DNA of 64,000 nt, taken from Hyphomicrobiales bacterium (GTDB lineage Bacteria > Pseudomonadota > Alphaproteobacteria > Rhizobiales > Rhizobiaceae). The DNA lies in NCBI GenBank assembly GCA_900465675.1, contig UBJR01000005.1:310001-374000 (forward strand), read 5' to 3'. Positions 17,115 through 25,576 of the stretch are shown here, piece by piece; within the stretch, counting starts at the first letter, position 1, and each line of letters opens with the position of its first letter. The notes under the pieces are model-generated. The model ran no database searches, was not told the origin of the DNA, and worked only from the letters and a program-made list of their open reading frames with translations. A program made the position numbers and the translations under genes.

Positions 17115-17621
17115 TCAGGCAGCGTTGCGCTTCGGCAGCTTCCAGCCCGGACGGACGAAATGGCAGGTATAGCCATTCGGAATCCGCTCCAGATAGTCCT
17201 GGTGCTCGGGCTCTGCTTCCCAGAAATCGCTGTCGGCTGTCACTTCGGTGACGACCTTGTCCGGCCACAGACCTGAGGCATCGACATCGGCGATCGTATC
17301 CTCGGCGACGCGCTTCTGCTCGTCGCTCGTGTAGAAGATCGCCGAGCGGTAGCTGGCGCCCCGGTCATTGCCCTGGCGGTTCAGGGTCGATGGATCATGG
17401 ATCTGGAAGAAAAATTCCAGAAGCTCGCGATAGCTGATCTTGGCGGGATCGAAGATGATCTCGATCGCCTCGGCGTGGTTGCCGTGATTGCGATAGGTGG
17501 CATTCGCCACTTCGCCGCCGGTATAGCCGACACGGGTCGAGATCACGCCGTTGTAGCGGCGGATCAGATCCTGCATGCCCCAGAAGCAGCCACCTGCGAG
17601 AACTGCGCGTTCGGTCGTCAT
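17115..17621 (-). CDS. msrA: peptide methionine-(S)-S-oxide reductase MsrA, cytosolic
   Basis: Reduces the S-epimer of methionine sulfoxide in proteins. The 168-residue protein carries the catalytic GGCFWG motif, with the Cys at residue 12 of the chosen start, and the family motifs [16 protein letters not shown] and [16 protein letters not shown]. No signal peptide, so cytosolic. The start at 17621 gives an ATGA overlap with the msrB stop and places GGAGGAAG just upstream; an upstream start would add 31 low-complexity residues. It is the last gene of the five-gene methionine repair operon and is translationally coupled to msrB. Confidence 0.95.
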   Translation of the reverse strand: MTTERAVLAGGCFWGMQDLIRRYNGVISTRVGYTGGEVANATYRNHGNHAEAIEIIFDPAKISYRELLEFFFQIHDPSTLNRQGNDRGASYRSAIFYTSDEQKRVAEDTIADVDASGLWPDKVVTEVTADSDFWEAEPEHQDYLERIPNGYTCHFVRPGWKLPKRNAA

Positions 17622-18067
17622 TGAACTTCCTCCACCTGGTCGAGATAGGCGCCATATCCTTCCGCTTCCATCCGGTCGCGGTGGACGAAACGGAGCGACG
17701 CCGAGTTGATGCAATAGCGCAAGCCGCCGCGGTCACGCGGGCCGTCGGGGAAGACATGCCCGAGATGACTGTCGCCATGGCTGGAGCGCACCTCGGTGCG
17801 CACCATGCCATGCGAGATATCGGTGAGCTCGCTGACATTGGCGGGCTCGATCGGCTTGGTAAAGCTCGGCCAGCCGCAGCCGGATTCGAACTTGTCGGCA
17901 GAAGCAAAAAGCGGTTCGCCCGAAACGATATCGACGTAGACGCCAGGCTGCTTGTTATCGAGATATTCGCCGGTGCCGGGCCGCTCGGTTCCCGATTGCT
18001 GCGTCACGCGGTATTGCTCGGGCGTGAGCTTGGCAATGGCTTCGGCACTTTTCTTATAGTGCTGCAT
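17618..18067 (-). CDS. msrB: peptide methionine-(R)-S-oxide reductase MsrB, cytosolic
   Basis: Reduces the R-epimer of methionine sulfoxide. The 149-residue protein has the MsrB core [17 protein letters not shown] and the catalytic [11 protein letters not shown]. It lacks the two CxxC pairs, so it is the zinc-free form, unlike the exported MsrB in the same operon. AGGAG lies 8 nt before the ATG. No signal peptide. It overlaps msrA by 4 nt, forming a cytosolic MsrB-MsrA pair. Confidence 0.95.
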   Translation of the reverse strand: MQHYKKSAEAIAKLTPEQYRVTQQSGTERPGTGEYLDNKQPGVYVDIVSGEPLFASADKFESGCGWPSFTKPIEPANVSELTDISHGMVRTEVRSSHGDSHLGHVFPDGPRDRGGLRYCINSASLRFVHRDRMEAEGYGAYLDQVEEVQ

Positions 18068-18095
18068 GATTTTCTCCTAGCAATGACCTGCCGCC

Positions 18096-18830
18096 TCAAT
18101 TGCCTCCGGCTGACGCGACGAGAACGGGCTTGTCGCGATAGTCCGAAGGGAACATCTGCTTGAGGCTTGCGATCTTCGGCAGATCGTTGATCACTATATA
18201 GGGATAGGTCGGGTTATTTGTCAGGAAGTCCTGGTGATAATTCTCGGCCGGATAGAAATTCTTTCCCGGCTCGATGGTGGTGACGATCGCCGCATCGAAG
18301 ACCCGGGCGTGGTTGAGCTGGCTGATATAGGCCTTGGCGACCTTGGCCTGCTCGTTGCCGGCGGGGAAGATTGCCGAGCGGTACTGCGTGCCGGTATCCG
18401 GCCCCTGGCGGTTCAGCTGCGTCGGATCGTGGGCGACGGAGAAATAGATCTGCAGCAGATGCCCATAGCTGACCTTCTTCGGATCGAAGACGACCTGCAC
18501 GGACTCCGCATGGCCGGTATCGCCGCCGCTCACCGTTTCATACTGCGCCGTGCTCTTGCTGCCGCCGGCATAACCCGACGTGGCGCTGACGACGCCGTTC
18601 ACATGCTGGAACACGCCCTGCACGCCCCAGAAACAGCCGCCGGCAAATGTCGCCGTTTCCGTGCCTAATGTCGCCTGCTCATCGACGGCAGGCGCCGGGA
18701 TGACGCGCGCCTCTTCAGCCGATGACGGCGTGAAATAGAAGGCGGCGCCGGTCATCAGCAGCGCTGCGGCGCCGAGCGCGATGGTGCGGATCGCACCGCT
18801 GGATCTGTTCTTGTCCTGTTGGCTGGTCAT
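18096..18830 (-). CDS. msrA: exported peptide methionine-(S)-S-oxide reductase MsrA
   Basis: 244-residue MsrA with an N-terminal hydrophobic segment (about 14-32: TIALGAAALLMTGAAFYF), so it is exported to or anchored at the periplasmic face. The catalytic GGCFWG has its Cys at about residue 66, followed by GYAGG and HAESVQVVFDP. The enzyme needs an extracytoplasmic reductant, which the adjacent DipZ can supply. AAAGGAG lies 7 nt before the ATG, and only 12 nt separate it from dipZ. Confidence 0.94.
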   Translation of the reverse strand: MTSQQDKNRSSGAIRTIALGAAALLMTGAAFYFTPSSAEEARVIPAPAVDEQATLGTETATFAGGCFWGVQGVFQHVNGVVSATSGYAGGSKSTAQYETVSGGDTGHAESVQVVFDPKKVSYGHLLQIYFSVAHDPTQLNRQGPDTGTQYRSAIFPAGNEQAKVAKAYISQLNHARVFDAAIVTTIEPGKNFYPAENYHQDFLTNNPTYPYIVINDLPKIASLKQMFPSDYRDKPVLVASAGGN

Positions 18831-18842
18831 GGTTTGCTCCTT

Positions 18843-20699
18843 TCAGCCGAAGGTGAATGCGAATGCCTGGACGCCGGGATCGAGGAAGCGGATCTCGAAC
18901 GTATGATCGCCGACCGCGCCGGTCTCGCGAACCAGCTGGTAGAGACGCTGGCCGGTGACCGTGCCATTGCCATCGGCATCGGTATCGAAGCCATGCCCAT
19001 CGCCGGGCGGCTTGCCATCGACCGTCACCTGGAAACGCACCGGCTTGCCGTCTTCGCCCGGCCCGAGCACGAGATGCAGGTCGCGGGCATGGAACCGGTA
19101 ATAGATGCTACCGTCCTTGTCGTTGAGCTTCGCCTGTTCGGCGCCGACAGTCCAGTTGCCCGTCAGGCCCCATTCGTTGAGACGCGGCGTGGCGGCAACA
19201 TAGCTATGCGCGGCATCGTTGACGGTACCCTTGTCATCGACGAAATTCTGCGAGCGCTGCCAGCCGACATAGGTCTCCGGCGATTGCACGTCCGCCTGGT
19301 TCGATGCGGCTTCGGCGCCCGTTGCCTTCACATCGACGATATCGGACGAGACGTTCGCCTTGCCGGCCTCGGCAAGCAGCTGCTGGACGATACGTTCCGA
19401 GCCGTCGTAATCGCCCTCGCCGAAATGATGGTGACGCACCCGGCCCTCCGCGTCGATGAAATAATGCGCCGGCCAGTACTGATTGTCGAAGGCCCGCCAG
19501 ATCGCATAATCGTTGTCGATGGCGACTGGGTAGGTGATTCCGAGATCGCCGATCGCCTTCTTGACGTTGTCGACATTCTTCTCGAAAGCGAATTCGGGGG
19601 CGTGGACGCCGATGACGACGAGGCCCTGATCCTTGTACTTTTCGGCCCAGGCTTTGACATAGGGAATGGCGCGGATGCAGTTGATGCACGAATAGGTCCA
19701 GAAATCGACGAGCACCACCTTGCCCTTCAGCGCCTGCATGGAAAGCGGCGGCGAGTTCAGCCACTGCACGGCGCCATCGAGCGAAGGCATGGTCGCTTCG
19801 ACCGGAAGCGCCTCGGCGCCACCTGCTTTCGGGGCGCCTTTCATCATCATGGCGTTCGAGCCGCTCATGGCCGGATTGCCGCTCATCATCATCTGATTGT
19901 TGCCGCTCATCATCGCGTCACCGCCCTGCATCAGGACAGAGGAACCGGAGTTGTCAGCCTGCTGTTGCTGGGGGTGCAGCTTGTCGATCAGACCCTGCTC
20001 CAGAGTGCCGGTGCTGGCAAGCGATGCCTGCGTCAGGAAGCCGGTATCGGCCCCGAGCCCGATCGCCACCACCGCGACGAGAACGGCAAAGCCAACGCCG
20101 CGGCGAACCCACTCGCCGGCGCCGAGCGACCGCTTCATCACCTGGTAAACGCGACCACCGACGAGCAGCGCCAACGCCAGCGACGTCGCAGCGCCGAGCG
20201 CATAGGCGAGCAGCAGCAAGGTCGTGCCGACACTTGCGCCCTGCAAGGCAGCCCCGGTCAGGATCAGACCCAGGACCGGACCAGCGCAGGGCGCCCAGAG
20301 CAATCCGGTGGCAACGCCGAGAAGCAGAGAAGCGACAACCGTCGAGCCGCCGCTGCGGCTCTCCTTGTCGGCAGACTGCGACAGGCGGGCGCCGAGCGAA
20401 ACAAGCGGCCGTGTCAGGCGATCCGAGAGCGCCGGAAACAGCAGAACGATACCGAAAACGGCAAGCAGGACGAGCGCGGCGTAACGGCCATACTCGTTCG
20501 CCTGCACCGCCCAGCCGCCGCCGATCGCGGCGAGACTGGCGACGGCTGCGAAGGTTGCGGCCATGCCCGCCAGCATCGGCAGCGTCGAGCGCATGAAAGG
20601 CTGGCCCGCCCGCGCGAAGACGAAAGGCAGGACCGGCAGGATACAGGGGCTGACGATCGTCAGCACGCCGCCCAGATAGGCGAGGACAAAGAGGATCAT
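18843..20699 (-). CDS. dipZ: DipZ-type thiol electron transporter (CcdA membrane domain plus thioredoxin domain)
   Basis: Moves reducing power across the inner membrane to periplasmic thiol proteins. The 618-residue protein begins with a CcdA-like six-helix domain (about 1-245) that has redox cysteines in SPCILP (C19) and WAPCAGP. A Met/Asn-rich linker (about 255-285, repeated MMSGN/MMM) follows. A TlpA/thioredoxin domain has SCINC (C338, C341), and a C-terminal DipZ beta domain (about 480-618) completes it. Gene order places it between the exported MsrB and the exported MsrA, which strongly suggests that it reduces them. The Met-rich linker would itself be a methionine-oxidation target or a metal-binding stretch. 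Confidence 0.92.
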   Translation of the reverse strand: MILFVLAYLGGVLTIVSPCILPVLPFVFARAGQPFMRSTLPMLAGMAATFAAVASLAAIGGGWAVQANEYGRYAALVLLAVFGIVLLFPALSDRLTRPLVSLGARLSQSADKESRSGGSTVVASLLLGVATGLLWAPCAGPVLGLILTGAALQGASVGTTLLLLAYALGAATSLALALLVGGRVYQVMKRSLGAGEWVRRGVGFAVLVAVVAIGLGADTGFLTQASLASTGTLEQGLIDKLHPQQQQADNSGSSVLMQGGDAMMSGNNQMMMSGNPAMSGSNAMMMKGAPKAGGAEALPVEATMPSLDGAVQWLNSPPLSMQALKGKVVLVDFWTYSCINCIRAIPYVKAWAEKYKDQGLVVIGVHAPEFAFEKNVDNVKKAIGDLGITYPVAIDNDYAIWRAFDNQYWPAHYFIDAEGRVRHHHFGEGDYDGSERIVQQLLAEAGKANVSSDIVDVKATGAEAASNQADVQSPETYVGWQRSQNFVDDKGTVNDAAHSYVAATPRLNEWGLTGNWTVGAEQAKLNDKDGSIYYRFHARDLHLVLGPGEDGKPVRFQVTVDGKPPGDGHGFDTDADGNGTVTGQRLYQLVRETGAVGDHTFEIRFLDPGVQAFAFTFG

Positions 20700-20714
20700 G
20701 ATATTTTCCGCTTA

Positions 20715-21206
20715 TCAGGCCGAGGCCGGATGAAATTTCAATGCGATGCCGTTCAGGCAGTAGCGCAGGCCTGTCGGCTTCGGACCGTCGTCGAAGACAT
20801 GCCCGAGGTGACCGCCGCAGCGCCCGCAATGGACAGCCTCGCGGACCATGCCGAAGGATGAGTCACGCGTCGTGCCCACGACCTTGTTGTCGATCGGCGC
20901 CCAGAAGCTCGGCCAGCCGGTACCGCTGTCGAACTTCGTCGTCGATGCAAAGGATTCCAGGTCGCACCCGGCGCAGGCAAAATTGCCCTTGCGGTGTTCG
21001 TTGAGAAGCGGGCTGGTGAATGGCCGTTCGGTCGCCTCTTTGCGAAGAACCGCATATTGGTCGGATGACAGCAGCGACTGCCATTCGGCATCCGAATGCG
21101 TGACAGCAAATGTCTCGTCGGCGTTCGCGCTTGTCGCCGATAGCGCCAGCCGCAAGCCGATGGCGGCCAGTCCCGTATTCAGGAGCAGCATGCGTCTATT
21201 CAACAT
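20715..21206 (-). CDS. msrB: exported peptide methionine-(R)-S-oxide reductase MsrB, zinc form
   Basis: 163-residue MsrB whose N-terminus carries a twin-arginine-like signal (NRRMLLLNTG, then a hydrophobic run to about residue 29). It has both zinc CxxC pairs (CAGC and CGRC), GTGWPSF, GHLGHVFDDGP and the catalytic GLRYCLN. Periplasmic repair of R-methionine sulfoxide is inferred. It is the first gene of the operon, with an excellent RBS (AAGGAGGT) 6 nt before the ATG and a sigma-F-like promoter about 45 nt upstream. Confidence 0.94.
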   Translation of the reverse strand: MLNRRMLLLNTGLAAIGLRLALSATSANADETFAVTHSDAEWQSLLSSDQYAVLRKEATERPFTSPLLNEHRKGNFACAGCDLESFASTTKFDSGTGWPSFWAPIDNKVVGTTRDSSFGMVREAVHCGRCGGHLGHVFDDGPKPTGLRYCLNGIALKFHPASA

Positions 21207-21249
21207 CTTCAGACCTCCTTGTCCGAAATTGGTCCTGTCTGCAGATAAG

Positions 21250-21275
21250 TACGGGCGCGGCGCGCATTTTGTTAC
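21250..21275 (-). promoter_or_regulatory. ECF (sigma-F-like) promoter candidate of the msr-dipZ operon
   Basis: On the minus strand GTAACA (21275-21270) and CGTA (21253-21250) are spaced by exactly 16 nt. This is close to the GTAACC-N16-CGAA consensus known for Caulobacter SigF, which controls methionine sulfoxide reductase genes. Spacing to the msrB start fits a short leader. Confidence 0.5.
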
Positions 21276-21432
21276 ACGGCGAGACAGGAAAAGTGCTGGA
21301 CACTCTGGGCAATTGATTTCGCGGATATCACTGGGACGTTATATCTTTTGAAATACGACGCTATCCCGCCCTTTCGTGGACGGCAAGCAGACCGCCGGTC
21401 ATATTATCGCGAGCGGCCGTGAAGCCCTTCGT

Positions 21433-22380
21433 TCAGTTCCTGAAGACGAGGCAGGTGCCGTTGCTTTTCCGGATCTGGGCGCAGAGCTGATTGGCCTCGT
21501 CCCGGGTCTGACGGGCAATACGCGTCACATAACGCGGCCGGAAGCCGAAGCTGCGGTCACGCTGACGCATGACCAGCGGCTGCTCGGCATTGAGCGGCGC
21601 CGGCAGCCTGCCGACGGCGGCAAAGAACAGGCGGCGGGCAGCGTCCGGATTGGCATGGGCGGCGATCTGCACGCCCCAGGGCATCCACGTGCCCTCGCTC
21701 TGCCAGGCGGGCTCACGCAGCTTGCGGCGTTCGGCAAGGGCAACACAGCTGTCGAGGAAGGTCTTGGTCTTGTCGAGCGCGGGTGCCGCGATTTCGGGCG
21801 CGCTGCTCTTCCAGTCGTCGACGCTGTAGGAGGTGATGCCGATCACATAGGCGCGGGTCTCGGATGGCAGGCTGCCGCCGGAGAGATAGTTCGACAGCCC
21901 GTTTTCACCGGCATTGTAGGCAGCGGCGGCGAAGCCGAGATTGCCGAACCGGTCGCGCAGCTCGCCGAGATATTCCGCCGATTTGTGCAGGGCCTCCAGA
22001 ACGTCGTAACTGTTTCTGAGACCCCGCAGCTTTGCCGTTCCCGGCATGAACTGGGCTATGCCCTCGGCACCCTTGTAACTCAGGGCGTCTGCCCGGAAGC
22101 GGCTTTCGCGCCAGATTAGCCGCGCGAAGAAATCCGGCGGCAATTGGAAATCCGCCGCCGATCGCTCGATGGCGCTGCAGAGATCGCGATTGAAGCTGTC
22201 CTTGCGAATGCAGAGCGTCTCGCCCGCGCCCTCAGCCGAGCGCGTATAGAGGCAGCCGGCGGGCGCCGGTCCCTGCACGTCTTCCACCGCCATTGCGGGA
22301 TGTGCGAATGGCGTGGCGAGCAGGATACCCGCCGCCCATGCTGTCAAAGTCCTTCGCACCGAATGCTTTGCGGCCGTCAT
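21433..22380 (-). CDS. lytic murein transglycosylase (SLT fold)
   Basis: Cleaves peptidoglycan glycan strands in the periplasm. The chosen start at 22380 gives a 315-residue precursor with a signal peptide (RRTLTAWAAGILLATPFAHPAMA); a longer start at 22413 has no better RBS. The SLT domain has the catalytic Glu in LIWRESRF (about residue 90), KGAEGIAQFMPGTA and AAAYNAGENGLSNY. The C-terminal part (about 235-315) ends with a SPOR-like segment (ANQLCAQIRKSNGTCLVFRN) that may bind denuded glycan. The 226 nt downstream hold no gene, only the msr promoter and leader. Confidence 0.88.
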   Translation of the reverse strand: MTAAKHSVRRTLTAWAAGILLATPFAHPAMAVEDVQGPAPAGCLYTRSAEGAGETLCIRKDSFNRDLCSAIERSAADFQLPPDFFARLIWRESRFRADALSYKGAEGIAQFMPGTAKLRGLRNSYDVLEALHKSAEYLGELRDRFGNLGFAAAAYNAGENGLSNYLSGGSLPSETRAYVIGITSYSVDDWKSSAPEIAAPALDKTKTFLDSCVALAERRKLREPAWQSEGTWMPWGVQIAAHANPDAARRLFFAAVGRLPAPLNAEQPLVMRQRDRSFGFRPRYVTRIARQTRDEANQLCAQIRKSNGTCLVFRN

Positions 22381-22508
22381 GTGGTTCCGGTGCGGAAGAG
22401 CCCGCGCCGCCATAGGTGGCTAATGTAGCCATACCAAATGCTTTGACGGCCGCAGTCAAGCGATAACCGGCGCCAGCGTCTCCGCCGGCGCCGATAACGG
22501 CATCACTC

Positions 22509-23876
22509 TTAAGCAGCGCGGACCTTGCGGCTGCCGCGTGCCCATTCCGGGAGCCAGTCGCCGTGGGCGACCAGGAGATCGTCGACCAGCGACCAGATCT
22601 GATCAAGATCGAGTTCGGCGGCCGTATGCGGGTCCATCATCGCGGCATGATAGATATGCTCGCGATTTTCGGTCATCAGCGCCTGAACGGTCAGTTCCTG
22701 GACGTTGATGTTGGTCCGCATCAGCGCCGTCAGCTGCGGCGGCAGGGCGCCGATATAGGTCGGCTGGATGCCGGAGGCATCGACGAGGCAGGGAACTTCA
22801 GCGGCGCAATTTTCCGGCAGCGAGGTGATGCAGCCGTTGTTGCGGACGTTGCCGTAGATGACCGAGGGCTCGCCGGTCCAGACCGAGTTGATGATCGAGG
22901 AGGCATATTCCTTCGACTGCTTGACCTCGATCGTGTTGGCCGTCCGGTAGGTTTCGGCCTGGCCCTTCCAGCGCTCGATCTGCTCGATGCAGCGCTTCGG
23001 ATATTCGTCGAGCGGGATGCCGAATTTCTCGATCAGGTCCTCGCGGCCTTCCTTGATGAAATAGGGCGTGTATTCGGCGAAATGCTCCGAACTTTCGGTG
23101 ACGAAATAGCCGAGGCGGGTCAGCATCTCGTAGCGCACCTTGTTCGGGCAGCGCGGGTTCCAGCCGGGCTTCGGCGCCCGGCCTTCGCGGTAGCCACGCA
23201 CGAGATCCGGATAGAGATCGCGATAGGAGCCGTCCGGCTGCCGGTGCTCGAATTTCAGATAGAAGGCCATGTGGTTGATGCCGGCCGAGCGGTAGCGGAT
23301 CTCCTCGTAGGGAATGTCGAGGTCGTGGGCCAGCTCCATCGCGGTGCCCTGAACCGAGTGGCAGAGGCCGACCTGCTTGATCGTCGGATATTTTTCCGAG
23401 ATCGCCCAGGTGTTGATCGCCATCGGGTTGACATATTGCAGCATGATCGCCTCGGGGCAGACGGCGAGCATGTCTTCGCAGATCTTCCAGAGATGCGGGA
23501 CAGTCCGCAGGCCGCGCATGATGCCGCCGACGCCAAGTGTATCGGCGATCGTCTGGCGCAGGCCGTATTTCTTCGGCACTTCGAAATCGGTCACCGTGCA
23601 GGGCTCGTAGCCACCGATCTGGAAGGCGACGACGACGAAGTTGGCGCCGGCCAGGGCCTTGCGCTGGTCCGAATAGGTCTCCGCCTTGGCGTTGACGCCG
23701 AGCGTCGAGATCAGCTTGTTGACGACGATGGCGCTTTCTTCAAGCCGCTGCGGATTGATGTCCATCAGCGCGATCGTGGCGCCAGACAGCGCCGGGCGCT
23801 GCAGGATATCGCCGACGATATTCTTCATGAAAACGGTGGAGCCAGCTCCGATGAACGTAATTCTGGGATTTGCCAT
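22509..23876 (-). CDS. agaL2: GH4 alpha-galactosidase/alpha-glucosidase (second copy of the locus)
   Basis: NAD- and metal-dependent glycosidase of family GH4. The 455-residue protein has the N-terminal Rossmann motif FIGAGST, the metal-binding Cys/His in GLCHSVQ and GINHMAF, and the VNPMA motif. It closes the importer operon, consistent with agaL2 of the Sinorhizobium alpha-galactoside locus. GGAGG lies 5 nt before the ATG. The gap downstream (22414-22508) holds a weak GGCGCC-type stem only. Substrate (melibiose/raffinose-type sugars) follows from locus similarity, not from residues I can check; alpha-glucosidase activity is the main alternative. Confidence 0.88.
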   Translation of the reverse strand: MANPRITFIGAGSTVFMKNIVGDILQRPALSGATIALMDINPQRLEESAIVVNKLISTLGVNAKAETYSDQRKALAGANFVVVAFQIGGYEPCTVTDFEVPKKYGLRQTIADTLGVGGIMRGLRTVPHLWKICEDMLAVCPEAIMLQYVNPMAINTWAISEKYPTIKQVGLCHSVQGTAMELAHDLDIPYEEIRYRSAGINHMAFYLKFEHRQPDGSYRDLYPDLVRGYREGRAPKPGWNPRCPNKVRYEMLTRLGYFVTESSEHFAEYTPYFIKEGREDLIEKFGIPLDEYPKRCIEQIERWKGQAETYRTANTIEVKQSKEYASSIINSVWTGEPSVIYGNVRNNGCITSLPENCAAEVPCLVDASGIQPTYIGALPPQLTALMRTNINVQELTVQALMTENREHIYHAAMMDPHTAAELDLDQIWSLVDDLLVAHGDWLPEWARGSRKVRAA

Positions 23877-23898
23877 ATGAACCTCCGGCGTCAGGCAG

Positions 23899-25566
23899 TC
23901 AGGCTACCTCGAAAGCGGCTTTCACGAGCCGTTCGGTGTAGGCGGTCTTGGGATTGGTGAGAACTTCGTTGACGGGACCCTCTTCCATGATCCGGCCATG
24001 CTGCATGACGATCACACGATGGCAGAGGGCACGCACGACCTTGAGATCGTGCGAAATGAACAGGTAACTCAGGCCGCGCTCGTCCTGCAGCTTGCGTAGG
24101 AGCTCGATGATCTGCGCCTGGACGGAGAGATCGAGCGCCGAGGTCGGCTCGTCGAGCAGGATGAACTCAGGCTCGAGCGCGATGGCACGGGCAATGGCGA
24201 TGCGCTGGCGTTGGCCGCCCGAGAATTCATGCGGGAAACGCGAGAGAATATTGCCCGGCATGCCGGCGGCAAGGAGCGCTTCGCGCACGCGGTCGAGACG
24301 TTCGGCCCTGGTGGCGCCGAGCTTGTTGACGACAAGGCCTTCCTCGATGATCTGGCCGATCGTCATGCGCGGATTGAGCGACGAGAACGGATCCTGGAAG
24401 ACGATCTGCATGCGCGAGCGCAGTGGACGCATTTCGGATCGCGATTTGCCGTGGATCGGCTGCCGGTCGAAATAGATCTCGCCGGTATCCGGGTCGTTGA
24501 GGCGCACCAGGGCCTGGCCGAAGGTCGTCTTGCCCGAACCGGATTCGCCGACGAGACCAAGCGTCTCGTGCCGGCGAAGCGTCAGGTTGAGGCTGTCGAC
24601 CGCAACCAGCTCCTTCAGCTCCGGCTTGAAGAAGCCGCCATGGCGCATCATGAACGAGACGCGCACGCCGCGGGCGTCGAGAATGATATCCGATCCCTCA
24701 GGCAGCGGATTGGCCTGGCCGCGCGGCTCCGATGCCAGGAGATGCTTGGTGTAGGGATGCTGCGGATTGGCGAAGAGCTGCTCGGTCGTGTTGTGCTCGC
24801 GCATTTCGCCATGCTGCATCACATAGACATAGTCGGAGAACTGGCGGACGACCGTCAGGTCGTGGGTGATCAGGATCACCGCCATCCGCAATTCCTTCTG
24901 CAGGTTGCGGATGAGATTGAGGATCTGCGCCTGTACGGTGACGTCGAGCGCCGTCGTCGGCTCATCGGCGATCAGCACATCGGGATTGTTGGAGAGCGCC
25001 ATGGCGATCATCACGCGCTGGCGCTGCCCCCCGGAAAGCTGGTGCGGATATTGCTGCAGGCGGATTTCCGGATCGGGGATCTGAACCTGCTTCAGAAGCT
25101 CCAGCGCCCGCGCCTCGGCCTGCTTGCGGCTGACCCTGTTGTGGACGCGAATGGCTTCGACGATCTGGCTGCCGATCGTATAGATCGGGTTCAGCGAGCT
25201 CATCGGCTCCTGGAAGATCATGGAGATCCGGTTGCCGCGCAGCTTGCGCCGGGCAGGCTCCGAGAATTTCAAAATGTTCTTGCCGTCGTAATCGACCGAG
25301 GACTGCGGGGCGACGACGGCGCGCTTGGACAACAGCCCCATGACGGTGCGCGCCGTCACCGATTTGCCGGAACCGGATTCGCCGACGATGGCGATCGTTT
25401 CGCCGCGATAGAGCTGGAAGGAAATGTCCTTCACCGCTTCCACGGTGCCGTGTTCGACCTTGAAATTCACGCCGATATTGCGCGCATCGATGATCGGTGT
25501 TTCGTCGCGGCCATCATGGTCGTGGCGGACGGGTGGAGCGAAGGAACTGACGAGAGCGAGAGCCAT
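23899..25566 (-). CDS. agpD: ABC importer ATPase, fused double-domain (oligopeptide/alpha-galactoside type)
   Basis: One polypeptide with two ATPase modules, like DppD and DppF joined, that powers the AgpBC permease. Each half has Walker A (GESGSGKS and GESGSGKT), a signature (LSGGQRQR and FSGGQRQR) and Walker B (VLIADEP and FILLDEP). The start at 25566 is favoured because GAGG lies 8 nt upstream; the ATG 6 nt earlier overlaps the RBS. It lies 10 nt after agpC. Gene letters B-D follow gene order and are less certain than agpA and agaL. Confidence 0.9.
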   Translation of the reverse strand: MALALVSSFAPPVRHDHDGRDETPIIDARNIGVNFKVEHGTVEAVKDISFQLYRGETIAIVGESGSGKSVTARTVMGLLSKRAVVAPQSSVDYDGKNILKFSEPARRKLRGNRISMIFQEPMSSLNPIYTIGSQIVEAIRVHNRVSRKQAEARALELLKQVQIPDPEIRLQQYPHQLSGGQRQRVMIAMALSNNPDVLIADEPTTALDVTVQAQILNLIRNLQKELRMAVILITHDLTVVRQFSDYVYVMQHGEMREHNTTEQLFANPQHPYTKHLLASEPRGQANPLPEGSDIILDARGVRVSFMMRHGGFFKPELKELVAVDSLNLTLRRHETLGLVGESGSGKTTFGQALVRLNDPDTGEIYFDRQPIHGKSRSEMRPLRSRMQIVFQDPFSSLNPRMTIGQIIEEGLVVNKLGATRAERLDRVREALLAAGMPGNILSRFPHEFSGGQRQRIAIARAIALEPEFILLDEPTSALDLSVQAQIIELLRKLQDERGLSYLFISHDLKVVRALCHRVIVMQHGRIMEEGPVNEVLTNPKTAYTERLVKAAFEVA

Positions 25567-25576
25567 CTGCATCACC

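Noticed and set aside
18819..20861. 680-aa plus-strand open frame opposite dipZ
   Set aside because: Complement of a clear DipZ gene, with the typical Arg/Gln/His-rich shadow composition.
22563..23960. 465-aa plus-strand open frame opposite the GH4 gene agaL2
   Set aside because: Shadow of a gene with NAD and metal motifs.
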